Assembly: GCA_946886975.1 (NCBI GenBank)
Contig: CAMPJV010000118.1
Location: 1-7,663, forward strand
DNA: 7,663 nt
Direction: 5' to 3'
Source: an uncultured Taibaiella sp.
GTDB taxonomy: Bacteria; Bacteroidota; Bacteroidia; Chitinophagales; Chitinophagaceae
Below, in pieces: positions 1-6,130 of this stretch. Position 1 is the first letter of the stretch. Each line of letters opens with the position of its first letter. A program made the translations under genes and the position numbers. The notes under the pieces were generated by a model. The model did no database searches, had not been told where the DNA came from, and saw nothing but the letters and a program-made list of their open reading frames with translations.

Positions 1-645
1 GAAAAGAAGATTATCCTTACCGAAGATCACGTTATTGTACGCAACGGTCTTAAGGTCTTAATAGAAAAGCTGGGTGCCTACAAGATATCAGGTGAGTATA
101 ACAACGGAAAGGAACTGGTGGATGCCTATCCTTTTTCGTCTGATCCTGACCTCATCATCCTCGACCTCGATATGCCCCAAATGGATGGAGCCGCTGTGGT
201 TAAATGGATGCATGAGCACAAGGTAACGACCCCGGTGCTCCTGCTCACGTTAAATGATAATGAGGAACAGATAGTAAAGCTTTTTCATCTTGGCGTGAGG
301 GGATATCTCCACAAGAACTGCAGCTCGGACACTATGAAGAAAGCTATCTCTGAAATACTTCACACCGGCTACTATCATGATGAGTTGTTTTCTAAAGCGA
401 TGCAGGGCTGGCAGGCGCCAACTCCTCACCACCAGCCGGAGGAGCACCTTACAGACCGTGAGCTTCAGTTCCTGAAGCTTGTCTGCCATGAAGACGAATA
501 CACCTACAACCAGATCGCCGACATAATGGAAGTAGGCCGCCGGACGGTAGACAACTTCAGAGAGTCAATTTTCGACAAGTTTGGTATCAAATCAAAGACA
601 GGCCTCGTACTCTTTGCCATCAAGCAAGGCATCATCAAGGTATGA
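1..645 (+). CDS. Response regulator, REC plus LuxR/NarL-type HTH (5' partial)
   Basis: Two-component response regulator that, when phosphorylated by a partner histidine kinase, would act as a DNA-binding transcription factor in the cytoplasm. The frame is open from the first base and reads EKKIILTEDHVIVRNGLK, the usual beginning of a receiver domain, so probably only a few codons including the start are missing; a GTG at 118 is internal to the domain and is not the start. In the visible fragment (214 residues) the acidic pair is E8/D9, the phosphoacceptor is D55 in LDLDMPQMDG, the switch threonine is T83 and the conserved lysine is K105 in YLHKN. A linker follows, then a LuxR-type HTH at about 150-212 beginning LTDREL and containing RRTVDNFRESIFDKFGIKS, a style common in Chitinophagaceae regulators. 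No kinase gene is visible; it may lie upstream. The gene ends convergent with treZ, overlapping it by 11 bp. The family is certain, the regulon unknown. Confidence 0.95.
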   Translation, partial: EKKIILTEDHVIVRNGLKVLIEKLGAYKISGEYNNGKELVDAYPFSSDPDLIILDLDMPQMDGAAVVKWMHEHKVTTPVLLLTLNDNEEQIVKLFHLGVRGYLHKNCSSDTMKKAISEILHTGYYHDELFSKAMQGWQAPTPHHQPEEHLTDRELQFLKLVCHEDEYTYNQIADIMEVGRRTVDNFRESIFDKFGIKSKTGLVLFAIKQGIIKV

Positions 646-2530
646 GTGACATCGCCTCAGAGCCATATACGACAACTGAGCATGGCTGCATAACACATTG
701 CTGCCCTGCCATGATCTTCCCAGGTGCCGGCAGGCCCTCTGCCCCATGCTCCATCCATCTGTCCTGCTTTGAGTCCAGTATCTTTTCCCATTCCTGCGTG
801 TTTGCCGGCAAAGTATAGTGCAATACACCATCAGAAAAGTTGAACAGGCAGAGCAGGTGCTGTAGTCCTCCTTCAGTTTGCCTGTGTAACACCAATCCAT
901 GCTCATCTATCACCGTGGCCCTGATATCGTTCTTGCAAAAGTTCCTCAGTACAGGATGACTTCGACGCAGCGCTATAAGTTGCCTGTGCCAGTCAAGGAC
1001 CAGCATATGTTTCCCTGCACCGCGCTTATTCCATTGGAGCCTGCTTTTCTTATAGGTCTCCTCATCCTGCGCGTCGAGCGGCTCTCCTTCCCCTTTAAAA
1101 TCTTCAAACTCCTTCTTCCTTCCTTCTCTTACTGCCTTCACCAGTTCTTCATCCGAATGGCTGACGAAATAAAAGAACGGAGACTCGTCTGCGTATTCTT
1201 CTCCCATAAACAGCATGGGTATGTAGGGCGACAGCAACACCGCAGCGGCAGCCAGCTTCACTCGTTCTGTATCCACGAGCATGCAGAGTCTTTCTCCTTT
1301 CACCCTGTTACCTACCTGGTCGTGATTCTGGTTAAAGACAATGAACCTGTCCCCCGGCATTCCTGCGGATGATATGCCATGCCTCCGCTTCCTGAACTTT
1401 ACATATTCCCCGCTGTGCACGAATCCATCTGTATATGCCTTGGCAAGCTGCTCCATGGAACCAAAGTCTTCATATCTTTCCCTGCCCTTCCTGTGCAGGA
1501 TCACATAAAGTGAATGATGAAAATCGTCGAGCCACTGCGCGTCGAATCCATACCCTCCTACTTCAGGCGCCTTCACTACCTTAGGACTATTAAGGTCGCT
1601 TTCCGCTGTCAGGTAAAGATGGCGGCCAAGCTTCTGCTCCAGCAGCCTCCTGCGTTCATACAGCAGGTCCCAGAAGCTGACTGCATTGGCATCAAAAATG
1701 GTATGTATCGCATCGAGCCGAAGTCCGTCAATATGGTAGACCTCGAACCAGAACAGCACATTATTGATAAAGTAATCCTTCACCCCATCGGACCATTCAC
1801 CGTCAAAGTTTATGGCGTCCCCCCATGGTGTACAATACTGATTAGTAAAGTAAGGTCCAAACTGGGCCAGGTAATTTCCCTCAGGTCCCATGTGATTATA
1901 AACGACGTCCAGGAAAACCGCGATCCTTTTCTGATGGCAGGCATTCACAAGTCTCTTCAGTCCCTCGGGGCCACCATATGAATTCTGCACGGCATAGGGG
2001 AACGCTCCATCATACCCCCAGTTCCTGTTGCCGGGAAACTGCGCGACAGGCATGAGCTCTATGGCATTGACCCCTAGCTCGGAAAGTGCATCCAGGCGTG
2101 GGATGATGGCGTCAAAGGTGCCCTCTGGTGTAAATGTCCCAACATGCAACTCATACAGCACCAATTCCCGGAGCGGTTTGCCTCTCCAGCTATCGTCGTT
2201 CCATTTATAGTTGTTGTGAGCTACTATTTGCGAGGGACCATGAACACCATCGGGCTGGAAATGTGAGGCAGGATCGGGATAGCTTTTCTCCTCATCAGGT
2301 ACATATAAGTATTTGGTTCCTGGCGCTGCCGTCACCTCTGCGACAAAATACCCGCTCCCGTCTTTCCGCATCTCTACACTCGACGACTTCTGGTCTAATA
2401 ACCTGAGCGCCATCCTGCTCCTCAAAGGCGCCCACACTTTAAACCTGCAAACGCCCTCCTCACTACACCATGCCCCGGCTATGTCCATATTGCCCATTAT
2501 GAATTCGGCGTTCAATAATGATGCCTTCAT
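635..2530 (-). CDS. treZ: Malto-oligosyltrehalose trehalohydrolase (GH13)
   Basis: TreZ hydrolyses the alpha-1,4 bond next to the terminal trehalose unit of malto-oligosyltrehalose, releasing trehalose and a shortened maltodextrin (EC 3.2.1.141). The 631 residues show an N-terminal CBM48-like domain (about 18-105, with FKVWAPL), then a GH13 barrel and a C-terminal beta domain. Barrel motifs are DVVYNH (208-213), GLRLDAIHT with nucleophile D273, LTAESDLN with acid/base E310, and QNHDQVGNR with D404. The AESDLN and NHDQVGNR forms are those of TreZ rather than glycogen branching enzyme. There is no signal peptide, so it is cytosolic. The start at 2530 is favoured because its ATG overlaps the upstream stop as ATGA, implying translational coupling; ATGs at codons 12 and 15 are alternatives, as the CBM48 homology begins only around residue 17. 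TreY, which makes the substrate, is not in the window. The 3' end overlaps the opposing response regulator, leaving no room for a terminator between the genes. Confidence 0.93.
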   Translation of the reverse strand: MKASLLNAEFIMGNMDIAGAWCSEEGVCRFKVWAPLRSRMALRLLDQKSSSVEMRKDGSGYFVAEVTAAPGTKYLYVPDEEKSYPDPASHFQPDGVHGPSQIVAHNNYKWNDDSWRGKPLRELVLYELHVGTFTPEGTFDAIIPRLDALSELGVNAIELMPVAQFPGNRNWGYDGAFPYAVQNSYGGPEGLKRLVNACHQKRIAVFLDVVYNHMGPEGNYLAQFGPYFTNQYCTPWGDAINFDGEWSDGVKDYFINNVLFWFEVYHIDGLRLDAIHTIFDANAVSFWDLLYERRRLLEQKLGRHLYLTAESDLNSPKVVKAPEVGGYGFDAQWLDDFHHSLYVILHRKGRERYEDFGSMEQLAKAYTDGFVHSGEYVKFRKRRHGISSAGMPGDRFIVFNQNHDQVGNRVKGERLCMLVDTERVKLAAAAVLLSPYIPMLFMGEEYADESPFFYFVSHSDEELVKAVREGRKKEFEDFKGEGEPLDAQDEETYKKSRLQWNKRGAGKHMLVLDWHRQLIALRRSHPVLRNFCKNDIRATVIDEHGLVLHRQTEGGLQHLLCLFNFSDGVLHYTLPANTQEWEKILDSKQDRWMEHGAEGLPAPGKIMAGQQCVMQPCSVVVYGSEAMSLIP

Positions 2531-4146
2531 TGTAATTGTACAATAATTCCTTCGTCGCCACTCAGGTTCAGTGAGTTTTCAACGGGAGTGCCGACTATTT
2601 CTGGCACAGTCGAAAGGGCTATGGTTCCCTTGAATTTGTAATGCTCAGGCTTGTAGTAACAAGGGCGGTGTGTCAGGTTTAGAACGATGAGGAACTCGGG
2701 ATACCCCTCAGCCATCCTTGTGAAAGAAATCACCTGCTTATCGGAAAACACAGGCTTGTAGATACCATGCATCAATGACGGTTCCCTCTGCCTCATTTCT
2801 ATCAATTGCTTATAGAGCCTCAGCATCGAGTACTCATTGTCTTTCTGCAATTGTACATTATCCCTGTGGCTGGTTCTATCCTGTCTCAGCCAGGGCTTTC
2901 CTGTCGTGAAGCCTGCATGCTTGCTGCTGTCCCACTGCATAGGTGTGCGGGCCGGGTCTCTGCTCAGATTTTTCTCAGGCATGTTGAGGCCCTGCGGATC
3001 CCTCACTTCATCAAAAGGTATTGGCACATCACGAAGGCCTATCTCGTCACCATAATAAATTGTCGGAGTACCTCTTAAGGTCAGTAATAGCATAGCTGCT
3101 ACTCTCGACTGCTGGATGCCAACCCTGCTTGTTATACGTGGCTGGTCGTGATTGCTCAGCACCCAGTTTGGCCATCCTTGCTCTGGCAGGGCACCTTCGT
3201 ACTCATCTATTGAGCCTGCAATGGTCGCGGCATCCCAGGGTGCAGAGAGGAGCGTAAAGTTGAAAGGTAAATGGGCACCGTTATTATCCGGGCCATAGTA
3301 GCTCACCAATTTGTGTATTGGCAGGTATATCTCACCTATCATCATGCGCTCGTGGTACTGGTCCAGCAGCTTGCGCATTTCCTGTACTATTTCATGCACC
3401 TCAGGCTGATCGGTCGAGTACACTGGCAGCAATTGTTCATAGGTAGCCATATACGGCATGTAGTCACCGTTCACCGGATTGTTGCGGAGTTCCTTATCCT
3501 TGATCATATGCCACATCACATCCACCCGGAATCCATCCACTCCCTTGTCCAACCAGAATCTCATCACATTGTACATCGCCTCTCTCACTTCCGGATTTCG
3601 CCAGTTCAGGTCCGGCTGCTCCTTTAGGAAAGCATGATAATAATACTGCTGTGTGAGTTCATCCCATTCCCATGCTGTCCCTCCAAACATGGCCAGCCAG
3701 TTATTAGGAGGCTTACCATCCTCCGTAGCGTCTTCCCACAGGTACCAGTCCCGCTTTGGATTGTCCCTCGAGGACCTGGACTCAATAAACCAGGGGTGCT
3801 GGTCAGATGTATGGTTCGGCACCAGGTCCAATATGATCTTCAAACCTCTGCCGTGTACTTCATTCGCTAACCTGTCGAAATCCTCGATACTCCCAAATAT
3901 CGGGTCCACGCCGGTATAGTCACATATATCGTACCCAAAATCCTTCATTGGGGATGGGTAAAAAGGAGAGATCCATATTGCCTTTATGCCAAGCCACTTC
4001 AGGTAATCCAGCCGTTGAATAATACCCGACAAGTCGCCTACCCCATCTCCGTCACTATCCTGGAAGGACCTGGGATATATCTGGTAGATCACTCCTGTCT
4101 GCCACCATGAATATTGCTGCTGTGCGTCAGTAGTATTTAATGCCAT
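2527..4146 (-). CDS. GH13 alpha-glucosidase / oligo-1,6-glucosidase-like enzyme
   Basis: Retaining alpha-glucoside hydrolase of family GH13, expected to release glucose from short alpha-glucans or isomalto-oligosaccharides in the cytoplasm, as no signal peptide is visible. The 539 residues match the family's usual length. Seen in order: VIYQIYPRSFQDSDGDGVGD, whose D30-D38 loop resembles the calcium site of oligo-1,6-glucosidases; DLVPNH (107-112); QPDLNWRNPEVR (177-188); GFRVDVM with nucleophile D209; MIGEIYLP with acid/base E272; SNHDQPR with stabiliser D334; and a beta-sandwich C-terminus. It resembles trehalose synthase at the N-terminus (KDFGYDICDYT), but the QPDLNW segment and the absence of a fused maltokinase favour a glucosidase. 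Valine after the nucleophile (V210) hints at alpha-1,6 preference; the exact substrate is uncertain. It is the first gene of a two-gene operon with treZ (ATGA overlap) and lies 86 bp after pabB. The ATG at 4146 has only a weak upstream GGTAAAGA. Confidence 0.92.
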   Translation of the reverse strand: MALNTTDAQQQYSWWQTGVIYQIYPRSFQDSDGDGVGDLSGIIQRLDYLKWLGIKAIWISPFYPSPMKDFGYDICDYTGVDPIFGSIEDFDRLANEVHGRGLKIILDLVPNHTSDQHPWFIESRSSRDNPKRDWYLWEDATEDGKPPNNWLAMFGGTAWEWDELTQQYYYHAFLKEQPDLNWRNPEVREAMYNVMRFWLDKGVDGFRVDVMWHMIKDKELRNNPVNGDYMPYMATYEQLLPVYSTDQPEVHEIVQEMRKLLDQYHERMMIGEIYLPIHKLVSYYGPDNNGAHLPFNFTLLSAPWDAATIAGSIDEYEGALPEQGWPNWVLSNHDQPRITSRVGIQQSRVAAMLLLTLRGTPTIYYGDEIGLRDVPIPFDEVRDPQGLNMPEKNLSRDPARTPMQWDSSKHAGFTTGKPWLRQDRTSHRDNVQLQKDNEYSMLRLYKQLIEMRQREPSLMHGIYKPVFSDKQVISFTRMAEGYPEFLIVLNLTHRPCYYKPEHYKFKGTIALSTVPEIVGTPVENSLNLSGDEGIIVQLQ

Positions 4147-4232
4147 TCTTTACCGATATGCTCAATTAGCATAAAGACTATGCCCTTTGCAGACTGCTGT
4201 TAGTCAAATAAAATAAAAGGAAATGCCACCTG
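4147..4232 (-). promoter_or_regulatory. Leader of the GH13-treZ operon with alternating inverted arms
   Basis: This 86-bp gap between pabB and the GH13 gene is the only non-coding space where a separate promoter for the two sugar genes could lie. On the + strand it holds TATGCT (4157-4162), AGCATA (4168-4173) and TATGC (4179-4183), separated by 5-nt spacers. The middle arm can pair with either outer arm, so two mutually exclusive small hairpins, or an operator with half-sites 22 bp apart, are possible. A minus-strand TTTG at 4208-4205 and TAGTCTTT at 4180-4173 loosely recall the Bacteroidota -33/-7 elements, but the 24-nt spacing is longer than usual. A regulatory role is inferred from position and symmetry only. 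Confidence 0.35.
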
Positions 4233-5537
4233 TCAGCTATGCCGGGCAAATAGCTTTTCTAGCGCCCAGGCCTTCAGCCTCATTTCTTCCCATTCCTGTT
4301 GCGGGTCGCTGTCGTATGTGATCGCTCCTCCGGTTTGGTAGGACAGATAACGGGTGGCAGCATTATAGAAAAGGCTCCTGATAACCACATTAAAATCAAA
4401 GTCACCGGCTGGGGTAATATATCCAACAGTCCCGGAAAATAATTCCCGGCGCGACTGCTCATACCGGTCTATCAGATCCATCACTTTAATTTTGGGTGCT
4501 CCTGTCATACTACCCATGGGAAAAGAATACCTGATAGCATCGGTAAAGTCATGAGCGTCTTTCAGTTTCCCGCTGATGGTGGAGATCATCTGGTGGACCT
4601 GAGGAAAAGAGTAGATGCCAAATAGTTCATTGACTGCAACAGATCCCGTCTCGCAGCTTCTGGCAAGGTCATTTCTCACCAGGTCGACAATCATTACATT
4701 TTCAGCTCTATCCTTTACGCTGCGTTCGAGAAGCTCCTTATTCTCATCATCACGTTTCGGGTCTTCATCCCTTCTGGCCGTACCCTTTATCGGCTGCGAT
4801 CTTATCGTCTGGCCTTCTTTCATCAGGTATCGCTCGGGGCTGGCGCACATCATATAGTCATTCTCTTGTCTGTAATAAGCGGCGAAGGGAGCCGGAGAAA
4901 GATCACATAGTTTATTGTAAACTGTGAGTGGATCAATTATCACATCCTCACAATACCGCTCACAGCAATAATTGATCTCATAACAGTCACCGTCCGCTAT
5001 GTGTTGCCTCAATATGTCAATGGTTGAAAGATAGGTTTGCTGATCAACGCGGCACTTAAATTCGAGCTCAGGAAGAGCATCATTGCCTTGTACAAAAACC
5101 TGGGTGATATCCTCATAAACCGCATCTGGATTAATACCTATACTTTCTATAGTGAGGACCTCCCTATTCCTTTCTATATAACAAACGATCTGAGGCGAGA
5201 AGAATTCAATCACTGGAAAGCTCCCTCTGGAACGGTGCCTGGATGACAGTTTCTGCTCAAGTGCATTCTTATAATCATAGTTGATGTGGCCGAACAGCCA
5301 ATCCTTATTTATTCCGTGCCACTCCTTCAGACCGCCCAGTGCGTCTTCTCCTATCGTGTTGATCCGGAAAATGGGATTCACCCCCAAGAGAAATTCAAAC
5401 TTGCTATATGCGGAATCATAGCTATTGCTGTCCAGGAAAAGAAAAATGCTGAACTGTTTAGACCAGATCAGCATTTGTTGCTTAATAATTTCATGTCGGC
5501 CGGCGGCCAGTGGAAAGGAAGCCCGTTGTCTTTGCAA
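4233..5537 (-). CDS. pabB: Aminodeoxychorismate synthase component I
   Basis: Converts chorismate, with ammonia from a PabA-type glutaminase, to 4-amino-4-deoxychorismate, the precursor of p-aminobenzoate and folate. The 434 residues form one chorismate-binding (anthranilate synthase I/PabB/isochorismate) protein. Visible motifs: CASPERYL (231-238), PIKGTARR (249-256), ENVMIVDLVRNDLAR (279-293), FPMGSMTGAPK (339-349) and GGAITYDSDPQQEWEE (403-418). Lysine K251 in PIKGT is the residue that separates aminodeoxychorismate synthase from anthranilate synthase, which has PIAGT there, so the PabB call is specific. No fused glutaminase or lyase domain is present; PabA and PabC must be elsewhere. The start is TTG at 5537: an in-frame TGA sits only two codons upstream, and the next ATG is codon 22 (5474). 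I prefer TTG because residues 1-22 read as a plausible family N-terminus, but this is unproven. It begins 10 bp after the acidic gene, so the two are probably co-transcribed. Confidence 0.92.
   Translation of the reverse strand: MQRQRASFPLAAGRHEIIKQQMLIWSKQFSIFLFLDSNSYDSAYSKFEFLLGVNPIFRINTIGEDALGGLKEWHGINKDWLFGHINYDYKNALEQKLSSRHRSRGSFPVIEFFSPQIVCYIERNREVLTIESIGINPDAVYEDITQVFVQGNDALPELEFKCRVDQQTYLSTIDILRQHIADGDCYEINYCCERYCEDVIIDPLTVYNKLCDLSPAPFAAYYRQENDYMMCASPERYLMKEGQTIRSQPIKGTARRDEDPKRDDENKELLERSVKDRAENVMIVDLVRNDLARSCETGSVAVNELFGIYSFPQVHQMISTISGKLKDAHDFTDAIRYSFPMGSMTGAPKIKVMDLIDRYEQSRRELFSGTVGYITPAGDFDFNVVIRSLFYNAATRYLSYQTGGAITYDSDPQQEWEEMRLKAWALEKLFARHS
4235..4255 (-). terminator. Weak hairpin over the pabB stop codon
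   Basis: On the minus strand AGCTAT and ATAGCT form a perfect 6-bp inverted repeat around TTGCCCGGC, with two further G-C pairs possible inside. It ends on the first base of the pabB TGA. A T-rich stretch (4218-4206, containing TTTTATTTTATTTG) starts about 15 nt later, too far for a classical intrinsic terminator. It could cause partial termination between pabB and the GH13 operon, or be chance. Confidence 0.2.
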
Positions 5538-5547
5538 GGCTCAGTAT

Positions 5548-5967
5548 TTAAAAATCATCATCGTCATCATCAAAGTCACTGTCTTCACTGAAAAATCCAA
5601 GATCCTTGAATTCGTCATCCACGTCAAAATCATCATCCCCCTTCTTCTTTCCAACAGCCTTTTTAGACTTGGGTAGTTCAAATTCTTCAAACTCCTTATC
5701 AAGATCAAACTCATCTTCTTCATCGCTACCGTCATTATCATCATCCACGTCTACATCGTCATCATCATCATCTTCTTCTTGTTTAGACGCCTTTGAAGTT
5801 TTCTTTCCCGCTACTTTCTTTTGGGGCTTTTCCTCAGGTTCTTCATCTGTTTCATCCTCATCATCTTCCATTTGCTTAGCTGCTTTCGAGGATGACTTTT
5901 TTGCACCGGTAGCACTCGCGGGCGCTGCTTTCTTTGTTGATGTAGTTTTTGTAGAATTGGATCTCAT
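5548..5967 (-). CDS. Acidic block-charged disordered protein, function unknown
   Basis: I do not recognise this 139-residue protein. It is built from alternating charge blocks: a K/S/T/A-rich basic N-terminus (1-32), acidic (34-46), basic (47-62), a long acidic block (64-98, with a run of six aspartates), basic KSKKAVGKKK (100-109) and an acidic tail (111-139) ending in six aspartates and a final phenylalanine. By my count there are 52 D/E and 23 K/R residues, for a net charge near -29. Phenylalanines are spaced within acid (EFDLD, EFEEFEL, DFDVDDEF). There is no signal peptide, membrane segment or cysteine, so it is probably cytosolic and largely disordered. The ATG at 5967 is the natural start. 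It sits 163 bp after purA and 10 bp before pabB, which supports a real gene. It superficially resembles the acidic tail of RNA polymerase delta or a nucleic-acid or histone chaperone, but that is only composition. Aspartate/glutamate codons vary, and trinucleotide tracts make the length prone to change. Confidence 0.75.
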   Translation of the reverse strand: MRSNSTKTTSTKKAAPASATGAKKSSSKAAKQMEDDEDETDEEPEEKPQKKVAGKKTSKASKQEEDDDDDDVDVDDDNDGSDEEDEFDLDKEFEEFELPKSKKAVGKKKGDDDFDVDDEFKDLGFFSEDSDFDDDDDDF

Positions 5968-5989
5968 GTCACTCGTACTATTGGCTGCG

Positions 5990-6021
5990 TAAATTTTTAA
6001 CTGTTTAGTGAAATTGCCAAA
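5990..6021 (-). promoter_or_regulatory. Possible Bacteroidota-type promoter for the acidic gene
   Basis: On the minus strand TTTG (6021-6018) is followed after 20 nt by AAAATTTA (5997-5990), a partial match to the Bacteroidota -33 TTTG and -7 TAnnTTTG pair. This would start transcription only about 15 nt before the ATG at 5967. The -7 match is imperfect and the region is A/T rich, so this is a weak suggestion. Confidence 0.2.
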
Positions 6022-6079
6022 TTTTTTTTCCCTGTCTCTGCCTTTATTTTCAAAGCGCCCTGGAAAGTTCGATTCTCAG

Positions 6080-6108
6080 GATTAATTGCACCCGGCGTAC
6101 AATTAATC
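6080..6108 (-). other. Strong hairpin downstream of purA
   Basis: On the minus strand the arms GATTAATTGTAC and GTGCAATTAATC flank the loop GCCGG, giving a 12-bp stem in which 11 pairs are Watson-Crick and one is a U-G wobble. It begins 22 nt after the purA stop. Read from the + strand the wobble becomes a C-A mismatch, so the RNA folds better when transcribed in the purA direction. No T-tract follows (the next bases are CTGAGAATCG), so it is not a classical intrinsic terminator. It may protect the purA mRNA 3' end, attenuate read-through into the acidic gene, or be a protein-binding palindrome. Confidence 0.5.
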
Positions 6109-6130
6109 GTTCTGAAATCAGTATATTCCC

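Noticed and set aside
118..645. GTG at 118 as the start of the response regulator
   Set aside because: It would cut off the first strand and acidic pair of the receiver domain; the frame is open and homologous from base 1.
899..1981. Plus-strand open frames of 155-157 residues opposite treZ
   Set aside because: They lie wholly antisense to a gene with all GH13 motifs and show no recognisable domain.
2535..2544. Perfect 10-bp palindrome ATTGTACAAT just upstream of the treZ start
   Set aside because: It lies within the last codons of the GH13 gene (coding IVQLQ) and a 10-bp palindrome is not rare enough to claim an operator without conservation data.
2527..4146. Trehalose synthase (TreS) for the GH13 enzyme
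   Set aside because: The N-terminal half is similar, but the QPDLNWRNPEVR segment, SNHDQPR motif and lack of a maltokinase fusion fit alpha-glucosidases better.
4233..5537. Anthranilate synthase component I (TrpE) for the chorismate enzyme
   Set aside because: The PIKGT lysine marks PabB; TrpE carries PIAGT, and no trp genes are nearby.
5606..5992. Plus-strand serine/phenylalanine-rich 128-residue open frame
   Set aside because: It is the antisense of the aspartate/glutamate/lysine codons of the acidic gene; low-complexity GAT/GAA tracts read as TCA/TTC give a spurious serine-rich frame. It also overlaps no promoter or neighbour logic on that strand.
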